Assembly (NCBI GenBank): GCA_025200525.1
Contig: CM045761.1
Location: 37,518,190-37,582,189 of the forward strand
Direction: 5' to 3'
DNA length: 64,000 bases
Origin: Camellia lanceoleosa
Taxonomy: Eukaryota; Streptophyta; Magnoliopsida; Ericales; Theaceae
In this document: positions 23,582 through 33,928 of the stretch, in pieces
Numbering within the stretch: the stretch's first letter is position 1
Layout: each line of letters starts with the position of its first letter
Made by a program: the position numbers and the translations under genes
Notes under the pieces: model-generated
Seen by the model: only the letters and a program-made list of their open reading frames with translations
What the model was told of the DNA's origin: nothing
The model's database searches: none

Positions 23582-24793
23582 TTCTTTATAAAAAAAAAAA
23601 TCAAAATATTAATTTATGTAGTAACGAGGTGGCAAGGACACAAGCATACAAAGTTGCCTCCTCTCCAAACGAAACTATGCCGAAATTATAGGTTAGAAAG
23701 ATCACCCAAGCATGTGCTCATTTAATGACATCATGTCATTGGCGGGATATCTATACCATATATTAAGTAAAAATGAATTTTTAACTCTTAAAATTTATGG
23801 GAGTTTCAATATGTCAATTTTAATTTTTTAATTTTTTGTTTTCTAAAAAAAAAAATTAATCTCAGCATTTATTAACTTCTCTAAACCCACAAGACTTTTT
23901 AACTTCTCTCATAATTACTGCAGTACCTTTTTCAAAATAAATAATTCGTATATTAAAAAAAATTTAAAATAAATATAAATAGCTATATCTATATCTATCT
24001 ATTTATTTATATCTATCTCTAACTCATAAGTTTTGTGGGATTTTCAATATCTGAACCTTAATTTCTTAATTTTTTTGATTTTTTTTGAAAAAAAAAAACT
24101 TAGCACTTATTAAAGTCTTCTAAGTCTTTTTAACTTCTCCAATACACACACTCTTTTTAACTTTTCAAATACCTATTGCAAACAGTGAGTCTCCTTTTTG
24201 TTTTCTCCTTCTTGACTTCTTACTTCTACACTTTCAACTTCAGTAACCACGTATGTAAACAGTAATTCTTCTTTTTGTTTTCTCCTTCTTGACTTTTCCT
24301 TTTGTTTACTGTCTTAATATTGTAGTTAGATAGCGCATAAAAATATTTGTGATTTGTCTAGCGAATAAAAAATTATAATTTTATTTTTTAATATGATTAA
24401 AGTTAGATAAATATAAACCCTTACAAAGAGAAAAATGTGATTATAATTAGTTGAATGATTCTTTTTTTTTTTTAATGTGATTGTAGTTAGTTTAATAGTT
24501 TTTTTTTCATTTATTTATTTTATTATGAGAAAAATGTGATGTGATTGTAGTTTGTTCAATGGCTCTTTTTTTTTTTAATATGATTGTTGTAGTTAGTTCA
24601 ATAGTTTTTTTTTTTAATGTTATTTAATCTTTTTATTTACTATTTTAATATGATTGAAGTTAAATAAACATAAACACTCACAAAGAAAAAAATGTGATTG
24701 TAATGTAATGTGATTGTAGTTTGTTCAATGGTTTTTTTTTTTTTTTAATATTATTGTTGCAGTTAGTTCAATGATTTTTTTTTAAATGTTACT

Positions 24794-25371
24794 TGACAGG
24801 GATAGGCCCACAAGGACCACGGCCCACCATGAGTAAACCCAAGCCCACCATTTAGATCCCATTACACAACCCGGTTAGTAAGACCCGTCACAGCTGGAAG
24901 CCAACTGAGCTGGGAAGGCCAATGATGCTCGGACACGTGGTGGGCGCAGAACAGGCCATGTCAGCAGACAGAGATCTGCAAAGTTATTGCCACAGCACAT
25001 CACCATTAATGCAACCCATCACCGCATTTATTGCGACAACACCTCTCAGCCGGAATCACACCCCCTCGCCATGAACAAGGCGAACCACGCCTCAAGCTTT
25101 CGGCGGGGACAATCAGAACGACAGAGACATCGAAATGATTACAGTTGGATATAAGCAAAGCTCGAAGACAAGAAGAAGGTTAAGTTTTCCATCTCCTATC
25201 TCTCTCTCTCTCTCTCTACATTTTTCTGTCTATCACCTTCTCTAATTCATACGCCGGAGGGTTCGCCGGGGGACTACCCCGTTCCCCGATTGGACTTGTT
25301 TGCAGGTTATCCAGTGGGCTTGAGGAGCTTGGATCGGTCCAACCCATTCACCAGAACTCACTGTATCATCA
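24794..25371 (+). mobile_element. 5' LTR of gypsy element 2
   Basis: 578 bp, from TGACAGGGATAGGCCC to CACTGTATCATCA, with TG..CA ends. A (CT)n run lies at 25200-25217. The last ~190 bp recur at 33736-33923. Confidence 0.9.
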
Positions 25372-25373
25372 GT

Positions 25374-25391
25374 TGGCGCCGTCTGTGGGAA
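25374..25391 (+). promoter_or_regulatory. Primer-binding site of gypsy element 2
   Basis: TGGCGCCGTCTGTGGGAA, two bases after the LTR end; identical to the site in gypsy element 1. Confidence 0.85.
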
Positions 25392-25474
25392 ATCGGTTTG
25401 TCCGTGCGCCAGTTGTGTTCATTGCCGCCGGAGACCCTTTCCCAGCAATCTATTCCATCTCACCCGTTACGTGC

Positions 25475-27623
25475 ATGGTAACGACCAGATCCATGGCTTC
25501 CCACCATAACGCTGCAGACCACCAGACCGACCCCCCCAACCCGAACGACCCACCACAGTACTTCATTGAACTCACCAATAGCATCAACCGTATGGCCGAG
25601 CAAAACCAGGCCTTAATCAGCGCTCTGCTCCAACGGAACCTCCCTATTCCTCCACCACCTCCAGACATCCCATCCCATCCGGAACAGATCCCAGGCCATA
25701 CTGCCCCACAACCCAATCCTCCCAACTCGGGGGGCTTGCAGCCCACACACCCACATATACATCCTCCTCCTCCACCCCCACGTCCTTCAGTCATAGCCCC
25801 AGCTCCCGAGGGAGAAGCCAGCAGCGTCCAACATCTATCTCCCTCTGGAGGTGACAACATTCCCCTTTGGGATGCCGAACTCCGAGCCATGAAACTCCAA
25901 CTCCAAGGGGTCATGCAAAACATCCAACACAAGCCCTCCACTACAAAGAACTCCCTTTGCCTCCATCCGAGACAAACCCCTACCCCCAAGTTCAAAATGC
26001 CTCTACCGTCGACCCCTTGACGGAACAACCATTCCCGTCGACCACAGAAACCTCAAGAACACTCATGATTCTCCATGCTTTCCCAGCGAAATCATGTGCG
26101 AGCCTTCCGTGACCCTAAAGGGATCGGCTCGGCTATGGTTCACCGATTGCCACAGTTCGATCTCTACATTTCAACACCTTAGTGACTCTTTCCTGAGCCA
26201 CTTCATTGGAGCCCAACGCCAGCGACGTCCGGCGACCCAGCTCCTCAACATCCGCCAGACCGAGGGGGAGTCATTACGCAGCTTTGTCACTCGCTTCAAC
26301 ACCGAGGCCTTACAAGTTGCTGAAAATGATGATAAAGTCATCCTCACCGCCTTCATGGCTGGCCTGCGGTCATCCGATTTCCTCTTCTCCCTCTCCAAGA
26401 ACCCCCCAACATCCATGGCAGCCTTGCTCTCCAAAGCCCAAAAGTACATGAACGCCGAGGACTCCCTAGCCGCTCGGCAGGACTCCACAACTAAATACCT
26501 GACCCCCAGAGACAAAAGAAAAGACCAAGAGCCCAGCAACACCCGGTCTCATAACCAAACATCCCGCTATGCTGACCGACCCCCTCGTGCCGATCGGCCG
26601 GCACCAACCAGACCCCCCGGTCGGTTCGAGCAATATACCCCGCTCAACACACCCATGGAACAAGTTCTTAACCAGATCCAACGGGACTACCCCCTCAAGT
26701 GGCCTCTTCCTCCACGGAACCCCTCCAACCGCAAAGACCAGTCCAAGTATTGCCGCTTCCACCAAGATCATGGCCATAACACCGACGACTGCATCAGCCT
26801 CAAAGACCAAGTAGAGACCCTCATTCGCCAGGGGCGTCTGAGCCGATTCACAGATACCCGTCCTCAGCAGAGACAAAGGACCGAGCCCCACAGAGACAAT
26901 CGCAGGCATACCCCTCCACGGCGACCAGCTCAACCAGACCAGGGGCATGACCGACCTCGCCAACAACCTCGGCCTCAAGGGAATCCGCCTCCACCAGTCG
27001 GTGAAATCAGAGTCATCTCAGGTGGTCTCGCTTGTGGGGGACCATCACGTTCAGCTCAGAGGGCAGAACTTAGAAAGATACGGCAGGGCTCGGACAAGAC
27101 AGTTGCCACGGTCGACCGACCCCCCAAGCAACCCAAGCAGTGGACAGAGCCCATTACCTTCACGGACACCGACTGTGCTGGCATCCGTTATCCTCACGAT
27201 GATCCCCTTGTCATCTCCACTGTCCTCTCCAATTATAAGGTCAGACGAGTCCTCATTGACAATGGCAGCTCGTCCGACACCATTTTTCTCAACTGCTTCC
27301 GCCAACTGAAAATCGGGGAAGAAAGCCTAGCCCCACTCCAAACTCCTCTGGTTGGATTCACCGGTGACCGGGTGACCTCTATTGGCTCCATTGATCTTCC
27401 CATCACCATTGGGGAATACCCACGGCAGACCACGAAGTTGCTTACTTTTCTTGTTGTCGACTGCCCTTCAGCTTACAACATCATCCTCGGTCGCACCGCC
27501 CTCAACGCCTTCCAAGCCATCACATCCACCTACCACCTTGCCCTCAAGTTCCCTCGATTTTGGGGTGAACAAAGGAGAGGAGAAATGCATCGTCGCCAGA
27601 GAATGTTATGTGGCCTCGCTTAA
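25475..27623 (+). pseudogene. gag and protease of gypsy element 2
   Basis: The ATG at 25475 gives MVTTRSMASHHNAADHQTD, then a Pro-rich stretch. The frame ends at 26020 and resumes from about 26094. Near 26090 a segment of gag is missing, so that the EIM-type sequence joins directly to the VTLKGSARLWF core. The gag core (SFLSHFIGAQRQRRPATQLL, TEGESLRSFVTRF) and zinc-knuckle-like YCRFHQDHGHNTDDC follow. The protease lies at about 27240-27560 with VLIDNGSSSDTIF (Asp-containing active site) and NIILGRTALNAF. The frame stops at 27623 before joining RT. GC-rich codon use contrasts strongly with the AT-rich Helitron around it. Confidence 0.85.
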
Positions 27624-27779
27624 AGAGGTCAAACTGAAGGAGGCAATGATCATTGAAGGACTTGACGTCCGAGATGAGGACGAACTGATCAGAGGCGAAC
27701 CTGTGGAGGAACTCGTCGAAGTTAACATTGATCCCACCAACCCACTCAAAACTGCTAAAATCGGCAGTCAACTGCCTCC

Positions 27780-28801
27780 CCAAGCCAAGGCCGACCTAAC
27801 CGCTCTCGCCGAACACGAGCGTCTTCGCCTGGACTCATGCAGACATGCCAGGCATCGACCCATCTTTCATAACCCACCGCCTCAGTATCGAGCCTCACTT
27901 CCGACCTTACCGACAAAGGCAGCGCATTTTCCATCCGGAACGCAACAATCTCATAGCTGCAGAGGTTGATAAACTTCTCGAGGCCCAGTTTATCCGGAAT
28001 GTGGATTACCCCAAGTGGCTGTCCAACGTGGTCCTGGTCCGCAAAAACAATGGCAAATGGCGCCTTTGCGTCGACTACTCCGACTTGAACCGAGCTTGTC
28101 CCAAAGATAGCTATCCTCTCCCCCGCATTGATCTACTGGTCGACGCCACGGCCGGTCATCAAATGCTCAGCTTCATGGATGCTTTTTCAGGGTATAATCA
28201 AATCATGATGCACTCCTCCGACCAGGAACACACATCTTTCATCACCGATCGGGGCACCTACCACTACCGTGTCATGCCGTTCGGACTGAAGAACGCAGGG
28301 GCCACCTACCAACGTTTGGTCAATACGGTCTTCCACCATCAGATCGGTAGGAACATGGAAGTATATGTGGATGACATGCTAGTTAAGAGCAAGCTCTCCG
28401 CTGACCACCTCACCGACCTGCGAGAGACTTTTGCCACGCTCCGCAAATATCAGATGAAGCTCAACCCAGAAAAGTGCGCCTTTGGCGTGGGATCTGGCAA
28501 GTTCCTAGGCTTCATGGTCAGTCAGCGCGGCATCGAGGCCAACCCTGAGAAGATCAAGGCCTTGATGGAGATGCAGTCACCCAAAACCGTTAAAGAGGTC
28601 CAAAGGCTCACCGGCAGAGTGGCAGCCCTTAACCGTTTCATCTCCCGTGCCACGGATAAATGCCTACCATTCTTCAAAGTCCTGCGGCAGACTTTTGAGT
28701 GGACAACTGAATCAGAAGAAGCCTTTCAACAGTTGAAACAGTGCATGGCCAACCCTCCCCTTCTCACAGCAATCACCGTGAGCCCCTCTTCCTTTACCTA
28801 G
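27780..28801 (+). pseudogene. Reverse transcriptase of gypsy element 2
   Basis: From about 27845 a 318-codon open frame holds a near-complete RT. It has VVLVRKNNGKWRLCVDYSDL, FMDAFSGYNQIMM (first catalytic Asp), VMPFGLKNAGATYQRL, the active site YVDDM and KCAFGVGSGKFLGFMV. It continues into the connection region (RLTGRVAALNRFISR). A stop at 28801 follows SSFT, where the RNase H frame should begin. The catalytic residues are intact, so this is the best preserved enzymatic domain in either gypsy copy. Confidence 0.9.
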
Positions 28802-29690
28802 CGATCAAGCACCGCATCGGTAGCACTCATCGAGAGGGCGGTTGTTCCGTCCAACGGCCATCTATTACATCACTGGCTCTCGGAGCGGAGCGAACTACCC
28901 CTATTAGAAAAGCATCACGGCTTTAGTCATCGCCTCGAGACGACTCGCCCTACTTCCAAGCTCATTCAATAGTGGTTCTCACCGACCGGCCCACGAAGAA
29001 GGTCATGCGGCGAGCTCTCGGGAAGACTAATGCAAGGGTCGAGAGCTAAGCGATTCGACATCTCTTATCGCCCGGACAAAGAATCAAAGGCGGTAGGCGT
29101 CGACTTCATCTTGGAATTTACCAATCCAAATTTCAACCACTAACCCTCCACCGCGCTAACTCCACGAGCGAAGATCCTCATTGTTGGACACTCAACGTTG
29201 ATGGCTCGTCCGCAGGAAGAGCGAAGCTGGCCTCATCCTCACATCCCCGAAGTTATTTCAAATGTGCCCTCCGCCTCTTGTTTCTTTGCCCGGCAACAAT
29301 GAGGCCGAATCTGGCATTGATAAGCGGACTTCGTCTAGCCAAAGACATTGGTGTTAGCCACATCGAGTGTTCAATGACTCGGCCTTATCGGCGGATCACG
29401 GGTGAATTCGAGGCCAAGGATACCACAATGCGGACTTACAGGACATGGCACTCACCCTTGTTCGCCTATTCAACACCTTCCGGATCAAACACATACCTAG
29501 GGCGGAAAACTCCAGCGGATGAGATGGCCCGGTGGCTTCCGCCGCAATCGACCTCGACCATGGAGTTCGACTTGAATACGACTCACCCCGCCATCTCACC
29601 CGACCCAAGAAGTGCAATTCCTTGATGAACCCATCCCTTGGGCATCCGACATCCTCCTCTTCTTGACCATTGGCGAACTCCGGTGACCAA
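28802..29690 (+). pseudogene. RNase H and archaeal-type RNase H remnants, heavily frameshifted
   Basis: Expected landmarks can be read only in pieces, in changing frames. The RNase H start is near 28780-28830. FDISYRPDK-like sequence is near 29055-29080. A WTLNVDGSSA start of the second RNase H is at about 29188-29220, and NNEA-like sequence at about 29297. Single- and few-base deletions appear every 30-100 bp, much denser than in gag, RT or integrase of the same element. Confidence 0.65.
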
Positions 29691-29699
29691 CGGTCGCCA

Positions 29700-30848
29700 A
29701 GGTCGAGCTCGGTCGGCCAACTACACTGGTCGACGGCATTCTTTACAAGCGCGGTTTCTCACGACCATACCTGCGATGCCTCAGCCCCTCCCAAGCAACC
29801 TATGTAATGCAGGAGATCCATGAAGGAATCTGTGGCAATCATTCAGGTGGCAGGTCTCTCGCACAAAAAGTGCTCCGCACAGGCTACTTCTGGCCGACCC
29901 TCAACAAAGATGCCTCTGATTTCGTGTTAAAATGTGACAAGTGCCAGCGCTTCGCCAACATCCCCCATGCTCCTCCCGCCGAGCTGATCACTCTCTGCAG
30001 CCCTTACCCGTTTGCCAAATGGGGTATCGACCTGGTTGGTCCACTCCCCACTGGTCGAGGCCAGACCAAGTTTGCAATTGTTGCCATTGATTACTTCACC
30101 AAATGGGTCGAGGCAGAACCCCTTGCCACAATCACCGAGCGGAACACCACCAAGTTTATTTGGCAATCGATTGTCTGCAGATTTGGCATCCCTCAGGCCA
30201 TCGTCTCCGACAATGGCAAGCAGTTCGACAACGCTAAATACAGGAAATTTTGTGCAGACCTCCAAATCCAACCATGCTTCTCTTCCCCCGGTCACCCCCA
30301 AGCAAATGGCCAAGTCGAGGTCACCAACCGCTCTCTCCTGAAGATCATCAAAACCAAGCTCGAAGCTGCTAAAGGCCTCTGGGCTGAGGAACTACCACAT
30401 GTACTCTGGGCTTACCGAACTCGCCGGGACTCCTCGGGAAACCCTTTTAAGCAACATATGGTAGGCGGTCATTCTGTAGAAGTCGGTCCGCCCACCCCAG
30501 GTCTCACATCCAGATCTTTCCTCGGTAGAAGAACCCAGAAGCGGACACGGATCTCATTGAGGAGCTCGAGAGGCTGCTGCTGTCAGATTGGCCTCCTACC
30601 AGCAGAAAATGAGGACACACTACAACCGCAGAGTCCGACCGCGGGAGTTCTCTATTGGTGACCTTGTCTTGAGAGAAGCAACTCTTGCCACAAAGAATCC
30701 CACTGAGGGCAAATTAGCAGCCAAATGGGAGGGGCCCTACGTTGTCAAGGCCCGACCACGGCCAGGCACTTACCGACTTCAGGACATGGATGGCCGAGAC
30801 CTTCCCCATCCTTGGAATGCTGAACATCTGAAGCGTTATTATCAATGA
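29700..30848 (+). pseudogene. Integrase of gypsy element 2
   Basis: The zinc finger (HEGICGNHSGGRSLAQ to LKCDKCQRF) is followed by a core with intact acidic residues in GIDLVGPL, SDNGKQF and HPQANGQVEVTN. The frame breaks near 30440-30590. The C-terminal module resumes at 30588-30848 (GKLAAKWEGPYVV, PWNAEHLKRYYQ) and ends in a stop. The core looks functional in sequence, but the protein is split. Confidence 0.85.
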
Positions 30849-30974
30849 ATCCTTACTTTTATATTGTCAAAATTGTTGTATTCCTCCTTTTTAATACATA
30901 AATCCGACTGAAGTTCCAATTTTCTATACTTCGACTGTCTGAATGTAGCTTCCATGAAACTTTTATTTGCAGCG

Positions 30975-31570
30975 CCACTCACAAAAGCCTCAGTCCGACC
31001 TGAGCACTTCCAAAAGCCTCAGTCCAACCTGAGCACTCTCAAAGCCTCAGCCAGACCTGAGCACCTTCAAAAGCCTCGGCCAGACCGAGCACTCAAAGCC
31101 TCAGTCCGACCTGAGCACCTCCAAAAGCCTCGGCCAGACCGAGCACTCAAAGCCTCAGTCCGACCTGAGCACCTCCAAAAGCCTCGGCCAGACCGAGCAC
31201 TCAAAGCCTCAGTCCGACCTGAGCACCTCCAAAAGCCTCGGCCAGACCGAGCACTCAAAGCCTCAGTCCGACCTGAGCACCTCCAAAAGCCTCGGCCAGA
31301 CCGAGCACTCAAAGCCTCCGTCCGACCTGCGCACCTTCAAAAGCCTCAGCCGGGCCAGAGCACTCAAAGCCTCATCAGGCTGAGCACCTCCAAAAGCCTC
31401 GGCCAGACCGAGCACTCAAAGCCTCAGTCCGACCTGAGCACCTCCAAAAGCCTCGGCCAGACCGAGCACTCAAAGCCTCAGTCCGACCTGAGCACCTTCA
31501 AAAGCCTCAGCCAGACTTGAGCACCCTCAACAGCCTCGGCCAGACCGAGCGCTCAAAGACTCTGCCAAAC
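30975..31570. repeat. Tandem array, ~54-bp unit, in gypsy element 2
   Basis: About ten to eleven units built of AAAGCCTCAGTCCGACCTGA, GCACCTCCAAAAGCCTCGGC and CAGACCGAGCACTC. It sits 3' of integrase, in the same place as the different array of gypsy element 1. Frames on both strands (for example 30954-31520) are repeat translations. Confidence 0.95.
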
Positions 31571-32097
31571 CTGAGCATTTTCACAAGCCCCAGTAAGACC
31601 TATGAATGAAGGCTCATCAAACAAAACACTCCGCCATGGCCTGACACTTAATCACAGTTTCAACATACTTTGACACTTAGTCATATTTTAAAAAAATGTT
31701 CGCTCATATTTCACTTGCAAATCGCGTGTTCAACATTGCATTTCAACCTACTTTTTCAAGGCAATTTGACACTTAGTCATATTTTAAAGAAGGTTGCCCA
31801 TATTTCATTTGCAAATCACATCTTCAACATCACATTTCAACCTACTCTTTCAAGGCTAATTTGACACTTAGTCAATATTTTCAAGAGGATTGCCCATATT
31901 TCATTGGCATCTTACATCTTCCATCTACCCTTTCTACAGCAATTTAACCCTAAGTCATGAACACATCAGTGCACAAAATAATTACAAGAAAGATATACTG
32001 ACATCATCAATGAGAACCATAAGTGTCGTTTTATTTATTCAAAAAATGTGTGTACAAGCTACATACATCCCTTGCAAAAAAAAAAAAAAAAAAAAAA
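31571..32097. other. 3' untranslated part of gypsy element 2 with poly(A) run
   Basis: Two or three diverged ~95-bp copies of a 'tttgacacttagtcatattt' block (31668-31935) lie here, followed by a run of about 21 A (32077-32097). No gene is seen. Confidence 0.7.
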
Positions 32098-32136
32098 TAA
32101 CAAACCCAAAACTCCTAAGTCTACCCCTCATACAGA

Positions 32137-33750
32137 TCACCCCTCCTCCTCACTTGAAATGAGGTCAGCTTCTTCAATCCCCTCGTCCAGTGGGGTCTGG
32201 GCTACGTCATCTTCTCCAACCACCACACTACTCAGGTCTAAGTCTGGAAACAGCTCCTCAGCCTTGCGCTTGAACATCCTCCAGCCTTGTCGATTGCTTT
32301 CAGCCATTTCGTGCTTGTAGTAGTCAGATTGCTGGAAACTGCTAATGATTTCAGACTCTGTCCTCACCCCAGCACCTGCCCCCGATGACCCAGCACCCCC
32401 AGACCCCACCTCAGCCAAGCTTGCAGCAACTGCGGCATCAATCGCCATCTGAAACTCAGGAGACCCCTTGAATTCAGTCACAGCTGCAACACAAAGGTCA
32501 GGGTAGGCCGCCCTTTCTCGAGGTCGCTTTCTCCTCCTTGTCAGGGCCTCCTTGTCACCGGCTTTGGCTCTCTCAGCCTCCAGCTCCTTACTCCAAACCT
32601 CCCCCTCTGCTGTCATCTTCCCCCTCTCTACTTCAAATTGTCTCAGCAGGCTCTCCCTCTGCTCCAGCCGAAAGGCCTCACCTCCACCTCCTTCGCAGAG
32701 CCTCCACCTTCAGATTCGATCATCCTTCGCTCGACGAGCTTTTGTTGTCGCTCATGGCCTCCTCATGCCGCCGACGCAATGGCGCATGCTCATGCGGGCC
32801 TCCACTTTCCTTTGCTCTCCAGCAATTTGGAATTCCAATGACACAACCTCGGCGGGTGTCCTCCAACTCAGACTTGACCAATGGCAACTCGGATGGGCAA
32901 CCCTCCAGCAAGACTCTCCTTCTTCAACTCGCTAAGTCCCTTGGCCTCATCGGCTTTATCTTGGCCGCGCCCTTCTCGCCAAGGCCCTGCCAGTAGTAGT
33001 TACCATCCGGGCGAGCATAACCTCGAGCAGTCGGCCTCCCCAAATCCAGAGGCGAGCAGAGTCAGTTCCTCCACCATCTTCACCAGACGGTCTGCCACCG
33101 CCTTTGCTGATCCCCCATCTCCCTCCAACCTTCCAGCTACAGCGCGCGTATGATAAATGGTGGCCCCCAGACCAACCCCTTTTTCCTGAGGCGCAGGCCC
33201 CCTTGGCGTCTGCTCCCTCCCGCTCGGCTCTGCCACGACCAACTCCACTTCCGCTGACACCACGGGGGTCTGCTCCCCCCCACTCGGCTCGCCCCCAGCC
33301 GGACCAACCCTCGCTTGCTCTGATGGAGTCTTCTCCACCACATCCCCCGTTGGGGTGGCTATCCCCACTTCGGGGGTCTCCTTCGTCACCAAGGCCTCTG
33401 CCCAGTGAGACAGCCCCTCAGGGTCTGCTCCACCTCCCCACCTTCCACTCGCTTGGCCAGGCTGGCCTCTTCCTCCCTTATCTCCTTCCTTCTTTTCTGG
33501 GATGGCTCCTCTTCGGCGGAGGATCAGGCCATGCTACTGAGGGCTCAGAAGTTCACAGAGGCCCAAGTCGACCGACCTCCTCGGCCAGTGGTGAGGGAGA
33601 GGATTCGCCCTCGGCCAAAAGCGTTGGGAGAGAAGGGGTTGGAGGGGTCTGCTCCACGACTGCTTCCAAAAGACCCTCTGAAGGAGAGGTCGTTGAAGGA
33701 GATGGGGGCACTGGGGGTGGGGAAGAAGAAAAAGAGGTTAAGTTTTCCAT
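32137..33750 (-). pseudogene. Antisense ORF region of gypsy element 2
   Basis: Open minus-strand segments follow each other: 33750-33553 (starting MENLTSFSSSPPP, whose ATG lies in the truncated 3' LTR), 33392-33000 (EVGIATPTGDVVEKTPSEQ, Glu/Pro-rich) and 32616-32137 (basic RRRKRPRERAAYPDL, Ala/Gly-rich centre, acidic end EEADLISSEEEG). They lie in different frames, so the gene is frameshifted or contains introns. The position and orientation match antisense ORFs known in Tat-lineage elements. The segment 32616-32137 looks like the C-terminal exon of a nuclear protein with a basic motif and acidic tail. The family is not recognised. Confidence 0.45.
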
Positions 33751-33923
33751 CTCCTATCTCTCTCTCTCTACATTTTTCTGTCTATCACCTTCTCTAATTC
33801 ATACGCCGGAGGGTTCGCCGGGGGACTACCCCGTTCCCCGATTGGACTTGTTTGCAGGTTATCCAGTGGGCTTGAGGAGCTTGGATCGGTCCAACCCATT
33901 CACCAGAACTCACTGTATCATCA
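33736..33923 (+). mobile_element. Truncated 3' LTR of gypsy element 2
   Basis: This matches only the last ~190 bp of the 5' LTR (from GGTTAAGTTTTCCATCTCC to the CA end). About 385 bp of U3 are absent. The junction falls in purine-rich sequence (GAAGAAGAAAAAGAGG), similar to the purine-rich bases just upstream of the same point in the 5' LTR (AAGAAGAAGG), so a microhomology-mediated deletion is likely. Confidence 0.85.
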
Positions 33924-33928
33924 TTACT

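Larger units (their letters stand above)
24794..33923 (+). mobile_element. Tat-lineage Ty3/gypsy retrotransposon 2 (9.1 kb)
   Basis: Order on the plus strand: 5' LTR, PBS, gag, protease, RT, RNase H and archaeal-type RNase H remnants, integrase, tandem array, poly(A) run, antisense ORF, truncated 3' LTR. A perfect TTACT duplication flanks it (24789-24793 and 33924-33928). It lies inside a Helitron, so it is the younger of the two. The 188-bp 3' LTR fragment is essentially identical to the 5' LTR apart from the length of a CT run, which suggests a recent insertion despite the broken coding region. Confidence 0.9.

Noticed and set aside
30954..31520. 188-codon frame with repeated RPEHLQKP
   Set aside because: Translation of the 54-bp tandem array in the gypsy 3' region; unit length divisible by three keeps it open.
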